Positions 18,212-25,848 of a DNA stretch of 64,000 nt are shown in pieces. A program made the position numbers and the translations under genes. The DNA lies in assembly GCF_001942625.1 (NCBI RefSeq), contig NZ_MLCL01000073.1:62001-126000 (forward strand). The letters run 5' to 3'. The notes under the pieces were generated by a model that saw only the letters and a list, made by a program, of their open reading frames with translations, was not told where the DNA came from and searched no databases. How positions within the stretch are numbered: position 1 is the first letter of the stretch; every line of letters begins with the position of its first letter. Source of the DNA: Mycobacterium syngnathidarum (GTDB lineage Bacteria > Actinomycetota > Actinomycetes > Mycobacteriales > Mycobacteriaceae).

Positions 18212-18520
18212 GTGCCCAAGCCCTACCCCCGTGAGTTCCGCGACGATGTCGTGCGGGTCGCTCGCAACCGAGATGACGGTGTGACGATCGAGCAGGTCGC
18301 CGCCGATTTCGGGGTGCATCCGATGACGCTGCACAAGTGGATGCGCCAGGCCGATATCGACGAGGGCGCCAAGCCCGGCAAGAGCACCACCGAGTCCGGT
18401 GAACTGCGCGAAGCCCGGCAACGGATCAAGCTGCTCGAGCAGGAGAACGAGGTGCTGCGCCGGGCTGCGGCGTATCTGTCGCAGGCCAATCTGCCGGGAA
18501 AAGGCTCTACCCGCTCGTGA
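18212..18520 (+). CDS. IS3-family OrfA
   Basis: A 102-residue protein from GTG 18212. It has an N-terminal helix-turn-helix (VTIEQVAADFGVHPMTLHKW) followed by a leucine-zipper-like coil (RIKLLEQENEVLRRAAAYL), the standard IS3 OrfA layout that binds the IS ends. Its stop overlaps the GTG of orfB. A GGGAAAAGG run at about 18,497 is a candidate slippery site for the -1 frameshift that yields OrfAB in this family. Confidence 0.9.
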   Translation: MPKPYPREFRDDVVRVARNRDDGVTIEQVAADFGVHPMTLHKWMRQADIDEGAKPGKSTTESGELREARQRIKLLEQENEVLRRAAAYLSQANLPGKGSTRS

Positions 18521-19374
18521 AAGAGCTCGCCGCCGACGGGATTCCCGTCGCGGTGACGTGCCGGGTCCTGCAGCTCGCCCGCCAGCCCTACTACCGGTGG
18601 CTGGCCAAACCCATTACCGACGCCGAACTCATCGAGGCCCACCGCGCCAACGCCCTGTTCGATGCCCACCACGAGGATCCGGAGTTCGGCTATCGCTACC
18701 TGGTCGAGGAGGCCTGTGATGCCGGTGAGCCGATGGCGGCGCGCACCGGCTGGCGGATCTGTACGGACAACAGGTGGTGGAGTGTGTTCGGTAAGAAGCG
18801 CGGCAAGAACGGCAAGGCCGGACCACCGGTGCATGACGATCTCGTCGAGCGTGACTTCACCGCTGATGCACCAAATCAGTTGTGGCTGACCGATATCACT
18901 GAGCATCGCACTGGCGAGGGCAAGCTCTACCTGTGTGCGATCAAGGATGTGTTCTCCAACCGCATCGTCGGGTATTCGATCGACTCCCGGATGAAGTCCC
19001 GACTGGCCACCCAGGCACTGCACAGTGCGGTCGCGCGGCGTGGCGAGGTGGCTGGTTGCATTCTGCATTCCGATCGCGGATCTCAGTTCAGGTCAAGGAA
19101 ATTCGTCCATGCACTGGGTAACTACGACATGGTCGGATCCATGGGCCGGGTGGGGGCGGCCGGCGACAACGCGGCCATGGAGAGCTTCTTCAGCCTGTTG
19201 CAGAAGAATGTCCTGGACCGCCGTCGCTGGGACACTCGGGAAGAACTGCGGATCGCGATCGTCACCTGGATCGAACGGACCTACCACCGGCGCCGCCGCC
19301 AGACCGGCCTCGGGCGGTTGACCCCGATCGAATTCGAAGCCATCATGACCGCACCGGCCAGTCAGGCCGCGTGA
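18517..19374 (+). CDS. IS3-family transposase OrfB (DDE)
   Basis: A 285-residue integrase-core protein. The catalytic triad is visible: LWLTDITEH (Asp), LHSDRGSQF (Asp) and NAAMESFFSLLQ (Glu). The HTH_21-type region (FGYRYLVEEACDAG) precedes it. The length and GTGA overlap with orfA fit IS3. It reads opposite to the recombinase genes it interrupts. Confidence 0.92.
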   Translation: MKELAADGIPVAVTCRVLQLARQPYYRWLAKPITDAELIEAHRANALFDAHHEDPEFGYRYLVEEACDAGEPMAARTGWRICTDNRWWSVFGKKRGKNGKAGPPVHDDLVERDFTADAPNQLWLTDITEHRTGEGKLYLCAIKDVFSNRIVGYSIDSRMKSRLATQALHSAVARRGEVAGCILHSDRGSQFRSRKFVHALGNYDMVGSMGRVGAAGDNAAMESFFSLLQKNVLDRRRWDTREELRIAIVTWIERTYHRRRRQTGLGRLTPIEFEAIMTAPASQAA

Positions 19375-19409
19375 CCGAAACTGTCACCTGATCGTGCAGC
19401 AGACCCCCT

Positions 19410-19956
19410 CCAACCGCGAAGCGCTGTTTTTGATGTCGGCAGGGGGCAGTGGAAATTCCAGAAGACTGCCGATGTTGTACTTGACTGCTAGCTCGATTGC
19501 CCCGCGCAGTACGTTGCAGATGTATTCGGGCTCATGCCATCTCATCCGCGTGGTCTTGATTGCGGCTATGTATCTCAGCTCGGTGGCGAGTGTGTGCGAA
19601 ACCAGCCGGAAGTCGACCGGAGGGAAGTGCGGCTTCGGCGTCACCATTCCACGTGGTTTGCAGATCGGGCCGCGACTGGCTTGGTCCTTAACGAACGTGG
19701 CTACATCGGATGCGTGTTTGTCGCGCATATACCGTCGCCGGTGTGCGATACACAAAACGTCGGTGGCGCGGACCGGATCGCCGTCAGATCGGCCAGCTGG
19801 CCGATCGCAGATCGTTACAGCGCATGAGACGTTGCCGGATGTGGCATAGCGTGGCGGTCGTTCGATGTGCCACACATCGACATTCCAGGGGCCATCGGGA
19901 ACTTGGAGGTCAGCTGTCGATGGCCGGGCCTTCCTGTGCGCCTTGTCGGCAGTCAC
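19410..19956 (-). pseudogene. Tyrosine recombinase B of Tn554-like element, N-terminal part
   Basis: N-terminal ~182 residues of the recombinase interrupted by the IS3-family element. It starts at GTG 19956 in a GTGA overlap with recombinase A and carries a cysteine/histidine zone (VSCAVTICD, VLCIAHRRRYMRD) typical of TnpB-type N-termini. The true coding sequence ends at the IS target; the printed frame runs on a few codons into the IS to a stop at 19,384. Joined to 16,610-18,141 it gives a protein of about 690 residues. Confidence 0.8.
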
Positions 19957-21071
19957 GATTCGGCCTTAGCCATGGTGCTCTGCCAGTACTTGTCTGCGAT
20001 GTCGTCATCGGCCAAGTGGATGTACTTGTCTGCGCTCATTGCCGACGACTGTCCGAGCCGCTTTGCGATTTGAGGTGCTGACCAGCCCTCTTTAGCGAGG
20101 GCCGTCCCATGGGTGTGTCGCAGCACGTGTGGGGTGAGTGCAATACCTGCTCGTTTGCCGATACCAGTGATGACTTGTATGGCATTGGCGTATTGCATCG
20201 GCCGGCCGCGATTCTGTAGCTGGAGATTGACGAACACGTAGTCGCTGTCAATGCCGAGTGCAAGCTGTTCGTCTACCAAGCTGTTGGCGTAGTAGTCGAA
20301 AAATCGCTTCGGTACGTCAACGGTGAACTCAGTGCGCTGCTTCGACAGAGCGCCGTTGACGTTGTCGGTCCGGCGGATGACGCGGACTCGCTTGCGGGCG
20401 ATGTCGAGGTCTTCGTGGTGGATCCCGAGGCTCTGGGAAATTCTGAGCCCACCATCGAACATTGCGCTGAGTAGGAGTCGGTCGCGTGCGGTGTTCGCTG
20501 CCCGGACCAGCCGGCTGAAGTCAGTCTCGAAGTCGACGATCTGCGGCGGTTTGGCCTTCGGCCCCCGGACCTTCAATCGTCGTTCGTGGTGCTTACGTTG
20601 ACCGCTGACGTGCGCAAGGAAGTCGTAGGACGTTCTCTTGCCTCCCTGCACCTCTCGATACAGGCGGAGGTCCATGGGGCCACGCCCTTCGAATCGATGG
20701 AAGGTCAGGAACGAGTGAACGGCAGCCAACACTGCTTCGCATGTCGATCGACCTCGAGGCGCTTGTGGCCGATACTCGCCGACCTGTTTGAGGGCGCGAA
20801 GGGATCCATCGGCAAGGTCCTGCGCGAACATGCACAGGCCATCGAAATCGAGGTGGTGCCAGTCGACGCTGCGAGCGTCGAGCCATCTGAACAACAGGGC
20901 GAGATGGCGGGCATACGACCTGATCGTGTTGGGTGAGTTGTCCATCGCCCGGAGATACCGGAGGAAGGTTTCGACATCTTCGATCGGGCGGCCATCATGG
21001 TCGACGACGGTCGTCGCCTGTCGTCCGTCAGGCATCGTGACGGCCACAGCTCGTACGTTCGATACGCTCAC
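19953..21071 (-). CDS. Tyrosine recombinase A of Tn554-like element
   Basis: A 372-residue tyrosine recombinase. An N-terminal SAM-like core-binding domain (TIRSYARHLALLFRWL, about residues 45-60) precedes the catalytic domain: MFDGGLRISQSLGIH (Arg I), TPHVLRHTHGTALA (HxLRH) and RLGQSSAMSADKYIHL, with tyrosine at the nucleophile position and Gln where the second histidine usually sits. It is the first gene of the element and overlaps recombinase B. It may still be active, but its partner is disrupted. Confidence 0.88.
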   Translation of the reverse strand: MSVSNVRAVAVTMPDGRQATTVVDHDGRPIEDVETFLRYLRAMDNSPNTIRSYARHLALLFRWLDARSVDWHHLDFDGLCMFAQDLADGSLRALKQVGEYRPQAPRGRSTCEAVLAAVHSFLTFHRFEGRGPMDLRLYREVQGGKRTSYDFLAHVSGQRKHHERRLKVRGPKAKPPQIVDFETDFSRLVRAANTARDRLLLSAMFDGGLRISQSLGIHHEDLDIARKRVRVIRRTDNVNGALSKQRTEFTVDVPKRFFDYYANSLVDEQLALGIDSDYVFVNLQLQNRGRPMQYANAIQVITGIGKRAGIALTPHVLRHTHGTALAKEGWSAPQIAKRLGQSSAMSADKYIHLADDDIADKYWQSTMAKAES

Positions 21072-21228
21072 CCGCTGCTCCTACGCCGTTGACGAATGGC
21101 TGCAGATAAATACGACCGTAGCGACAAGGGGAGCCGATTTATGTGAGGCGCACCGAGTCAATTACCCTGGTCGGGACGTGCGGGAGTCGCTAGAGATAAC
21201 GAATCCGGGTACCCCGACAAGATTTTCA

Positions 21229-21301
21229 GCCCGCGTAGCTCAGCGGATAGAGCGCCTGTTTCCGAAGCAGGAGGTTCCGAGTTCGATTCTCGGCGTGGGT
21301 A
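21229..21301 (+). tRNA. tRNA-Arg (anticodon CCG)
   Basis: A cloverleaf folds with a 7-bp acceptor (GCCCGCG/CGTGGGT with G-U pairs), D arm GCTC/GAGC, anticodon loop TTCCGAA and T arm CCGAG-TTCGATT-CTCGG. CCA is not encoded. First of the array; codon read is CGG. Confidence 0.9.
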
Positions 21302-21305
21302 CTTC

Positions 21306-21384
21306 GCCTCCATAGCTCAGTCTGGTCCAGAGCCACCGACTTTTAATCGGAGGGTCGCAGGTTCGAATCCTGCTGGGGGCACCA
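21306..21384 (+). tRNA. tRNA-Lys (anticodon TTT)
   Basis: Acceptor GCCTCCA/TGGGGGC, anticodon loop CTTTTAA and T arm GCAGG-TTCGAAT-CCTGC. The 3' end ACCA is encoded. The first anticodon-stem pair is an A-A mismatch. It starts only 4 nt after the Arg tRNA, so the two are probably co-transcribed. Confidence 0.88.
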
Positions 21385-21512
21385 GGTCGTATCTTCGGCC
21401 GAGATCTGGAAGATGAACGCGCCCGGGCGCGCACGGCTTCGAACACCGTTGGTCGCTTCGGCGATGGGGATCAGCGCCTCCGTCTTCCGCTTTACGGGGA
21501 TCTCTCCCCTAT

Positions 21513-21585
21513 GCGTCCGTGGTCTAGCGGCTATGACGCCGGTCTCCAAAACCGGACAACGCAGGTTCGAGTCCTGCCGGGCGTG
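21513..21585 (+). tRNA. tRNA-Trp (anticodon CCA)
   Basis: Acceptor GCGTCCG/CGGGCGT, anticodon stem CCGGT/ACCGG with loop CTCCAAA, T arm GCAGG-TTCGAGT-CCTGC, discriminator G as expected for tRNA-Trp. CCA not encoded. Confidence 0.85.
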
Positions 21586-21651
21586 CAGATCTCCGATCAC
21601 CGAACGATGGTCGGATCCAGAGGTCGTGGCGACGATCGCGGTCTCGTCCAT

Positions 21652-21725
21652 GGCGCCGTGCTGTGATGGCTAGGCACTCGGGCTTTCACCTCGGGGATGC
21701 GCGGGTTCGATTCCCGTCGGCGCTA
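21652..21725 (+). tRNA. tRNA-Glu (anticodon TTC)
   Basis: Acceptor GGCGCCG/CGGCGCT, anticodon loop CTTTCAC, T arm GCGGG-TTCGATT-CCCGT. The D stem is short (TGC/GCA). Discriminator A; CCA not encoded. Confidence 0.78.
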
Positions 21726-21898
21726 CTGCTTTCGGCGTGTCGTGGCACTTCAGTGGAACATTCCGCACGCCGCGTAGATGCTTAATCCGCGAGATCCTGT
21801 GTCAACGCCATCCCCCTGGTATCACTTGGCGAAGGCACCTCCACGACGCCGCACCTATCCTCGGACGAGAGGTGACCTGCACGGGATCTCGTAAATAT

Positions 21899-21971
21899 GC
21901 CCCTGTAGCTCAGCGGATAGAGCGGCGCGGTCCTAACGCGACGGTCGGCGGTTCGAATCCGTCTAGGGGCA
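21899..21971 (+). tRNA. tRNA-Arg (anticodon CCT)
   Basis: Acceptor GCCCCTG/TAGGGGC, D arm GCTC/GAGC, anticodon loop GTCCTAA (G at position 32 is unusual). Reads AGG, a rare codon in high-GC actinobacteria. The exonuclease gene starts 31 nt downstream. Confidence 0.82.
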
Positions 21972-22002
21972 CAGGTTTTCGAGCATGACGAGGGGAATAA
22001 CC

Positions 22003-22617
22003 ATGACGCGTAATCCTCACCTGCTGCCGGCCGGCGTCGGAGACCTGTTCATCGTGGACGTCGAAGCGACTGACAAGACTCCGATGTCAGGTCTGATGAC
22101 CGAGTTCGCCGTGGTCCACGTCGTCACTGGGGCGTCGTTCTATGGGCACGTGTACCGCGCTCATCCGCACCCTGACACCCCGGCCCTGCCGGTCGTGGAA
22201 CTCGACGCCGCGGGACGACCGATCGTTGACGCCTATTGGATCACCGACGGCCACGACACCGCAGATGCCACTCACGCCCGCGAGGCCAGCGGAGTGGCCC
22301 GGGCGCTGCACCGCTGGCTCGACGGCTTCGGTCTCGCACGGTGCACATTGGTCAGCGACAACAACGGCTTCGATGCGATGTGGCTGAACTGCTTCACCGA
22401 TGAACAGCTCCGGCGAGTGCTGTTCGGTCACTCGTCGCGGCGCATCGGTGACTTCTACGCCGGCTCCCGCGGCAAGTGGAACGATCAATCATCGTGGAAG
22501 GGGATGCGGCGTACCCGGCACACCCACCATCCGCTCGATGACGCTCACGGAAACGCTGAAGCCCTGCGGACCCTGTTGGGCATTCCGGAGCCTCGCCTCG
22601 CCGAAGCTTCGCACTAG
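22003..22617 (+). CDS. DEDD-type 3'-5' exonuclease (RNase T/DnaQ-like)
   Basis: A 204-residue protein from ATG 22003, chosen because GAGGGGA lies 7 nt upstream; ATG 21985 is an alternative. DEDDh motifs are in order: VDVEATD (Exo I), LVSDNNGFDAMW (Exo II) and HHPLDDAHGNAEAL (Exo III with His and Asp). The length fits stand-alone DnaQ-superfamily exonucleases, which trim DNA or RNA 3' ends. It lies inside the tRNA array, 31 nt after tRNA-Arg(CCT), so a role in tRNA 3' maturation or turnover is possible but only inferred. Confidence 0.82.
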   Translation: MTRNPHLLPAGVGDLFIVDVEATDKTPMSGLMTEFAVVHVVTGASFYGHVYRAHPHPDTPALPVVELDAAGRPIVDAYWITDGHDTADATHAREASGVARALHRWLDGFGLARCTLVSDNNGFDAMWLNCFTDEQLRRVLFGHSSRRIGDFYAGSRGKWNDQSSWKGMRRTRHTHHPLDDAHGNAEALRTLLGIPEPRLAEASH

Positions 22618-22628
22618 AGAGAAGCCGC

Positions 22629-22700
22629 GGGCCGTCGGCGCAGTTGGCAACGCGCTTCCACGGCATGGAAAGGTCGCTCGTTCGGACCCAGCCGGGACCA
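22629..22700 (+). tRNA. Degenerate tRNA-like sequence (possible anticodon GGC, Ala)
   Basis: A D arm (GGCGCAGTTGGCAACGCGC), an anticodon-like stem CTTCC/GGAA with loop ACGGCAT, and a T arm GCTCG-TTCGGAC-CCAGC are in tRNA order, but position 33 is C instead of T and the acceptor has three mismatches. The antisense reading WVRTSDLS is typical of spurious ORFs across tRNAs. Probably a decayed tRNA. Confidence 0.4.
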
Positions 22701-22782
22701 CGCTTCATGGTCGAACGCGATTTACCGCGGCGGGTGTCGGTGCGAGCGCCCCGAGACCAGTGTCGCCGCCCGTATCAGCCAG

Positions 22783-22856
22783 CGCGGAGTAGGGCAGGTA
22801 GGTAGCCCGCCGGGCTCATAACCCGGAGGTCGCGGGTTCGAATCCCGCCTCCGCAA
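22783..22856 (+). tRNA. Initiator-type tRNA-fMet (CAT)
   Basis: The sequence has all three hallmarks of a bacterial initiator: a C1-A72 mismatch at the end of the acceptor (CGCGGAG / CTCCGC-A), three consecutive G-C pairs in the anticodon stem (GGG-CTCATAA-CCC), and a purine-11/pyrimidine-24 pair (G-C) in the D stem GGGC/GCCC. T arm GCGGG-TTCGAAT-CCCGC is perfect. An extra-chromosomal-type copy of the initiator is unusual in tRNA arrays. Confidence 0.85.
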
Positions 22857-22993
22857 CGACGTTCGCGCTGTCCGGGGTTCGATTCCCTCGTCCGATCTCC
22901 ATGGGGAGGGAAGGAGGCAGGCGCGGCAAACCCGGTGAGACTCGAAAACCATCGAGTTCAAGGCCGAGCAGCACGGAGCATCGCCGTGCCTGA

Positions 22994-23066
22994 CGCTCCG
23001 TAGCTCAGCTGGCAGAGCTCCGCACTCATAATGCGGTGGTCGCGGGTTCAAGTCCCGCCGGAGCAA
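22994..23066 (+). tRNA. tRNA with CAT anticodon (elongator Met or Ile2)
   Basis: D arm GCTC/GAGC, anticodon stem CCGCA/TGCGG with loop CTCATAA, T arm GCGGG-TTCAAGT-CCCGC. The anticodon stem lacks the three G-C pairs of an initiator, so this is an elongator Met or a lysidine-type Ile tRNA. Position 1-72 appears as C-A, as in an initiator, which is odd. Confidence 0.82.
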
Positions 23067-23100
23067 CGACGCGCCGACCAAAGCAGGCCGGCGCACCCTG

Positions 23101-23188
23101 GGAGGGCCAACCCGACGGATGGCGACGGGAACTGTCTTGAAAACAGCCGAAGCGCAAGCTCTTGGGAGTTCGATCCTCCCGCCCTCCG
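23101..23188 (+). tRNA. tRNA-Ser (anticodon TGA)
   Basis: A long-variable-arm tRNA: acceptor GGAGGGC/GCCCTCC, anticodon loop CTTGAAA, variable arm CGAAGCGCAAGCTCTTG, T arm GGGAG-TTCGATC-CTCCC. Discriminator G fits serine tRNAs. Confidence 0.88.
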
Positions 23189-23324
23189 CGCACCGACACG
23201 GTTGAACACCGCGCTGGAACTGCCTACCCGGTTGAGATGCCAGGTGCGGGTGGCTCCGCCTCTGTGGCCGTGGACAGGCGGTTCGGCGACGTCGGCCGGA
23301 CTGATCTGTATGTCGGCCTGTCAT

Positions 23325-23402
23325 GGCGGTGGTAGCTCAATCGGCAGAGCACCTGGTTGTGGTCCAGGAGGTAGTCGGGTTCGAATCCCACGCATCGCCC
23401 CA
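23325..23402 (+). tRNA. tRNA-His (anticodon GTG)
   Basis: Anticodon stem CCTGG/CCAGG with loop TTGTGGT. An extra G at position -1 faces C73, the histidine identity pair, and CCA is encoded. The T stem has two mismatches and the acceptor one, so function is a little less certain. Confidence 0.75.
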
Positions 23403-23664
23403 GACGTCTCCCTCGGACGGGAACGGCCCCGCGGGCCGCGCGGACGGCCAAACATGCCGCCCATCTGAATTCCAGTGCCCGCGGACTGCCAAGGGCGCAT
23501 CTTCGCATTTCAATCGTGTTTTCTTGCGATGCACAGGTGAGCGCTGGCTCGGGATAAAAACACCGATGCGGACCTGAAAGTACCAATCAAGCCACCGCTG
23601 CAGTAACGTGAGCACACAGACGCACCGTTAACCGAGAACTCATAAATACGCAATGGAGTGAATC

Positions 23665-24105
23665 GTGGCTGACCAAGCAGAAGACTCCGAACTGGCAGCG
23701 AAGATCAATCGGCTGTTCGAGATCATGCGGAAACCGACCGAATCGCCGCTCTCTAATGCTGCCGCAGCTGAGGCCATCACCGCGAAGACCGGCGTATCGA
23801 TCAGCTCCGCCTACCTGTGGCAGCTTAGGTCAGGGATGAAAACCAATCCCACGATCGCTCACCTTCGTGCGATTGCTACATACTTCGGCGTTCCTGCGTC
23901 CTACCTGATTGACGATGGTACGGACCCCAACATTGACGCCCAGCTGCGTTTGCTACAGACTCTCCGAGATGCCGGAGTGCGTGACATCGCCGCACGTGCG
24001 TCTGGACTGACACCACAGTCGCTTGAGAGTATTCGAATAATGGTTGACCAGGCACGACGCGTCGAGCAACTGCCCCCTGTCGATCATGCCGATGACGAGT
24101 CCTGA
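23665..24105 (+). CDS. XRE-type HTH regulator (EspR-like)
   Basis: A 146-residue protein from GTG 23665 with GGAG upstream. Residues 10-85 form an XRE helix-turn-helix with the actinobacterial EspR-like form: AITAKTGVSISSAYLWQLRSG, then PTIAHLRAIATYFGVPASYL. A C-terminal helical segment (LESIRIMVDQARR) probably dimerises. It heads a tight operon with an ImmA-like peptidase, a pairing in which the peptidase often cleaves or controls the regulator. Confidence 0.85.
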   Translation: MADQAEDSELAAKINRLFEIMRKPTESPLSNAAAAEAITAKTGVSISSAYLWQLRSGMKTNPTIAHLRAIATYFGVPASYLIDDGTDPNIDAQLRLLQTLRDAGVRDIAARASGLTPQSLESIRIMVDQARRVEQLPPVDHADDES

Positions 24106-24133
24106 CCAGGCGGACCTGTAGCGGGGGTTCTCA

Positions 24134-24634
24134 ATGACACTGTCCAACCAAGACATGCTTGACCTAGCGCGAACGCTCCCGATCCCCTCTCCATGGGACC
24201 GGGACGTTTTTGTGCAGGGGGTTGCCGACATGCGCGGTCGGCCGATCACGTTGATCCCAACCGACACTGCCTCGCTGATCGATAGTCCGTGCGGGCTGTG
24301 GCTTCGCCGGGATTCTGATGATCTGATCCTGCATGAGGCGGGGACGTCGGACTACCACGTCGACCAAATTGTCTGTCACGAGATCGGGCATATGCTCCTC
24401 GGTCACGGAGTCGCTGTCCGACCGACCACAGATGGTCAGCACAGGGCCGAAGTGTGTCGTGGTCTACTTCCCACGCTCGATCCCGAAAGTGTTCTCGCAG
24501 TGTTGGGACGCAAGGAGTTTGAGGTCGACCAGGAACGTGACGCTGAGATGTTCGCATACATCCTCATGCTGACGGCAATGGAGCGCAGCAACGAAGCATC
24601 GATGATGCGCAGCGTGTTCTTCCGGTCGCGATGA
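24134..24634 (+). CDS. ImmA/IrrE-like metallopeptidase domain protein
   Basis: A 166-residue protein from ATG 24134 with GGGGG upstream. The zinc-binding HEIGHMLLGH (HExxH, about residues 78-87) sits in the IVCHEIGHMLLGHG context of ImmA/IrrE peptidases, and E-V-D-Q-E-R-D-A-E-M-F-A near residue 140 resembles the downstream helix with the third ligand. ImmA-type enzymes relieve repression by XRE proteins on mobile elements; the XRE gene is directly upstream. Its stop overlaps the next start (ATGA). Confidence 0.82.
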   Translation: MTLSNQDMLDLARTLPIPSPWDRDVFVQGVADMRGRPITLIPTDTASLIDSPCGLWLRRDSDDLILHEAGTSDYHVDQIVCHEIGHMLLGHGVAVRPTTDGQHRAEVCRGLLPTLDPESVLAVLGRKEFEVDQERDAEMFAYILMLTAMERSNEASMMRSVFFRSR

Positions 24635-25848
24635 CGACAGTTCCCGCCGCAATCACATGGCCGCTACTTGCCCTGATGGCTGTGATCGTCGTGGTGCGGT
24701 ATGCGTTTTTCAGATCCAGTTCCTACGAGCGGTATCTGAACCGCACGCTGAGCCTGCTGCTGCTGGCGAACCTGTTGCGTGAGCCCGTGATCGATAGCTA
24801 TCTGATTGAGTCTGGATTGCTCACAATTGCTGATGCTCAACAGATCTCGCTGGTGCTGCTGATCTTCGCCTGTACGGAGTTCATGGGGTTCGTAACGGTC
24901 TGGGCGAATAACCACAGCGGTGCGTCGTCTGAAGGTGTCCGGCGACGGCACTTCTACCATCGAGTCGCCGCCGCCGCGCTGGCCGCGGCCTTCATTGCTG
25001 CTGGCACCCCGGCGCGTAATGCGGGTCAAACACTCGAGCAGTTCGGCGGATGGACCAGCGTCACAGCATGGGTTTTCGACACCACAATCTATGTGGCCAT
25101 GGCGACGATGCTCATCAGGATGGTGCACAAGGAACTCATCCGCCCTGATGCCCACCGCAACGAGCGCCTGGTGGCCGTCGCCGGCTACACGATCGCGATA
25201 TCCATCATCATCACCTGCGTCGAGGCAGTCGCCCTCAACGTGTTCGAGAATTTGAACTGGCTGCACAGCGTGGACTTCCGCCTCAAACTGCATGGCAGCT
25301 GCATCTTTTGGGAATCGACGCTGGCCATGGTGCTCGGCACAGTGCCCGTTGTGCTCGCCCTCAACGCCCGCGCCGGGTGGGATGCCACCAGTCGCAACTG
25401 GCGAAGACTGCAGCCCTTGAAGGAAAGCATGATCGAGGCGGTGCCTTCGGTGGCATTCGAACTGCAATCCCGTGCGTCCGGACGGCAGAAAACTTCTCTG
25501 GATCTGCACCAGGCCACGGTGCAGATCCGTGACGCCATCCTGCGACTGCGCGGCTACGTCACAGGCATCGATGATGATCACATCGCCGACTATCTGCGCA
25601 GATGGGCCGTGCCTGAAGAACAACGGGACGCGGCAGCCCAGGCCCTGCGACTCGCCTGGGCAATCAACGCCAAAAATTCCGGTGTCGATCCAACGCCGCT
25701 GGACACATCAACCATCGTGCAGTCACGTTCGACCACCCTTGAAGAAGAAACCGCCGAGCTGCTGCGCTTGGCGACCTGGTGGCCGGAGGCTCAGGCGGCT
25801 GTTCGCCAGCGCCGGACCGCCCAGCCCCGATCCCAGGAGCGAGCATGA
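24631..25848 (+). CDS. MAB_1171c-type multipass membrane protein
   Basis: A 405-residue protein starting at ATG 24631 inside an ATGA overlap. About seven hydrophobic segments fill the first 250 residues (for example WPLLALMAVIVVVRYAFF and LVLLIFACTEFMGF), followed by a cytoplasmic alpha-helical tail rich in Arg, Asp and Glu. The architecture and the operon (XRE, ImmA-like, this protein, P450) match the family annotated as MAB_1171c putative transporters. Transport has not been shown; a membrane sensor is an alternative. Confidence 0.75.
   Translation: MTTVPAAITWPLLALMAVIVVVRYAFFRSSSYERYLNRTLSLLLLANLLREPVIDSYLIESGLLTIADAQQISLVLLIFACTEFMGFVTVWANNHSGASSEGVRRRHFYHRVAAAALAAAFIAAGTPARNAGQTLEQFGGWTSVTAWVFDTTIYVAMATMLIRMVHKELIRPDAHRNERLVAVAGYTIAISIIITCVEAVALNVFENLNWLHSVDFRLKLHGSCIFWESTLAMVLGTVPVVLALNARAGWDATSRNWRRLQPLKESMIEAVPSVAFELQSRASGRQKTSLDLHQATVQIRDAILRLRGYVTGIDDDHIADYLRRWAVPEEQRDAAAQALRLAWAINAKNSGVDPTPLDTSTIVQSRSTTLEEETAELLRLATWWPEAQAAVRQRRTAQPRSQERA

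Larger units (their letters stand above)
18142..19406 (+). mobile_element. IS3-family insertion sequence, 1,265 bp
   Basis: Ends are defined by inverted repeats: the left reads GGGTCTGCTGCACGAATAGG and the right, reverse-complemented, GGGTCTGCTGCACGATCAGG, followed by GTGACA in both. A 3-bp target duplication CCT flanks it (18,139-18,141 and 19,407-19,409). It contains orfA and orfB of IS3 type. The insertion splits recombinase B and its excision restores the frame exactly. Confidence 0.9.

Noticed and set aside
21135..21160. TTTATGTGAGGCGC upstream of the Tn554-like recombinase as a matching element end
   Set aside because: Only the first few bases resemble the 36.8 kb end, and no inverted partner was found near 15.6-16.2 kb.
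22870..22898. T-arm-like GGGG-TTCGATT-CCCT after the initiator tRNA
   Set aside because: No 5' half is available because the initiator tRNA occupies the upstream space; at most a fragment.
22900..22990. Two hairpins (ACTCG/CGAGT and GCACGG/CCGTGC) between tRNAs
   Set aside because: Not in tRNA geometry; could be processing or terminator structures but nothing decides it.
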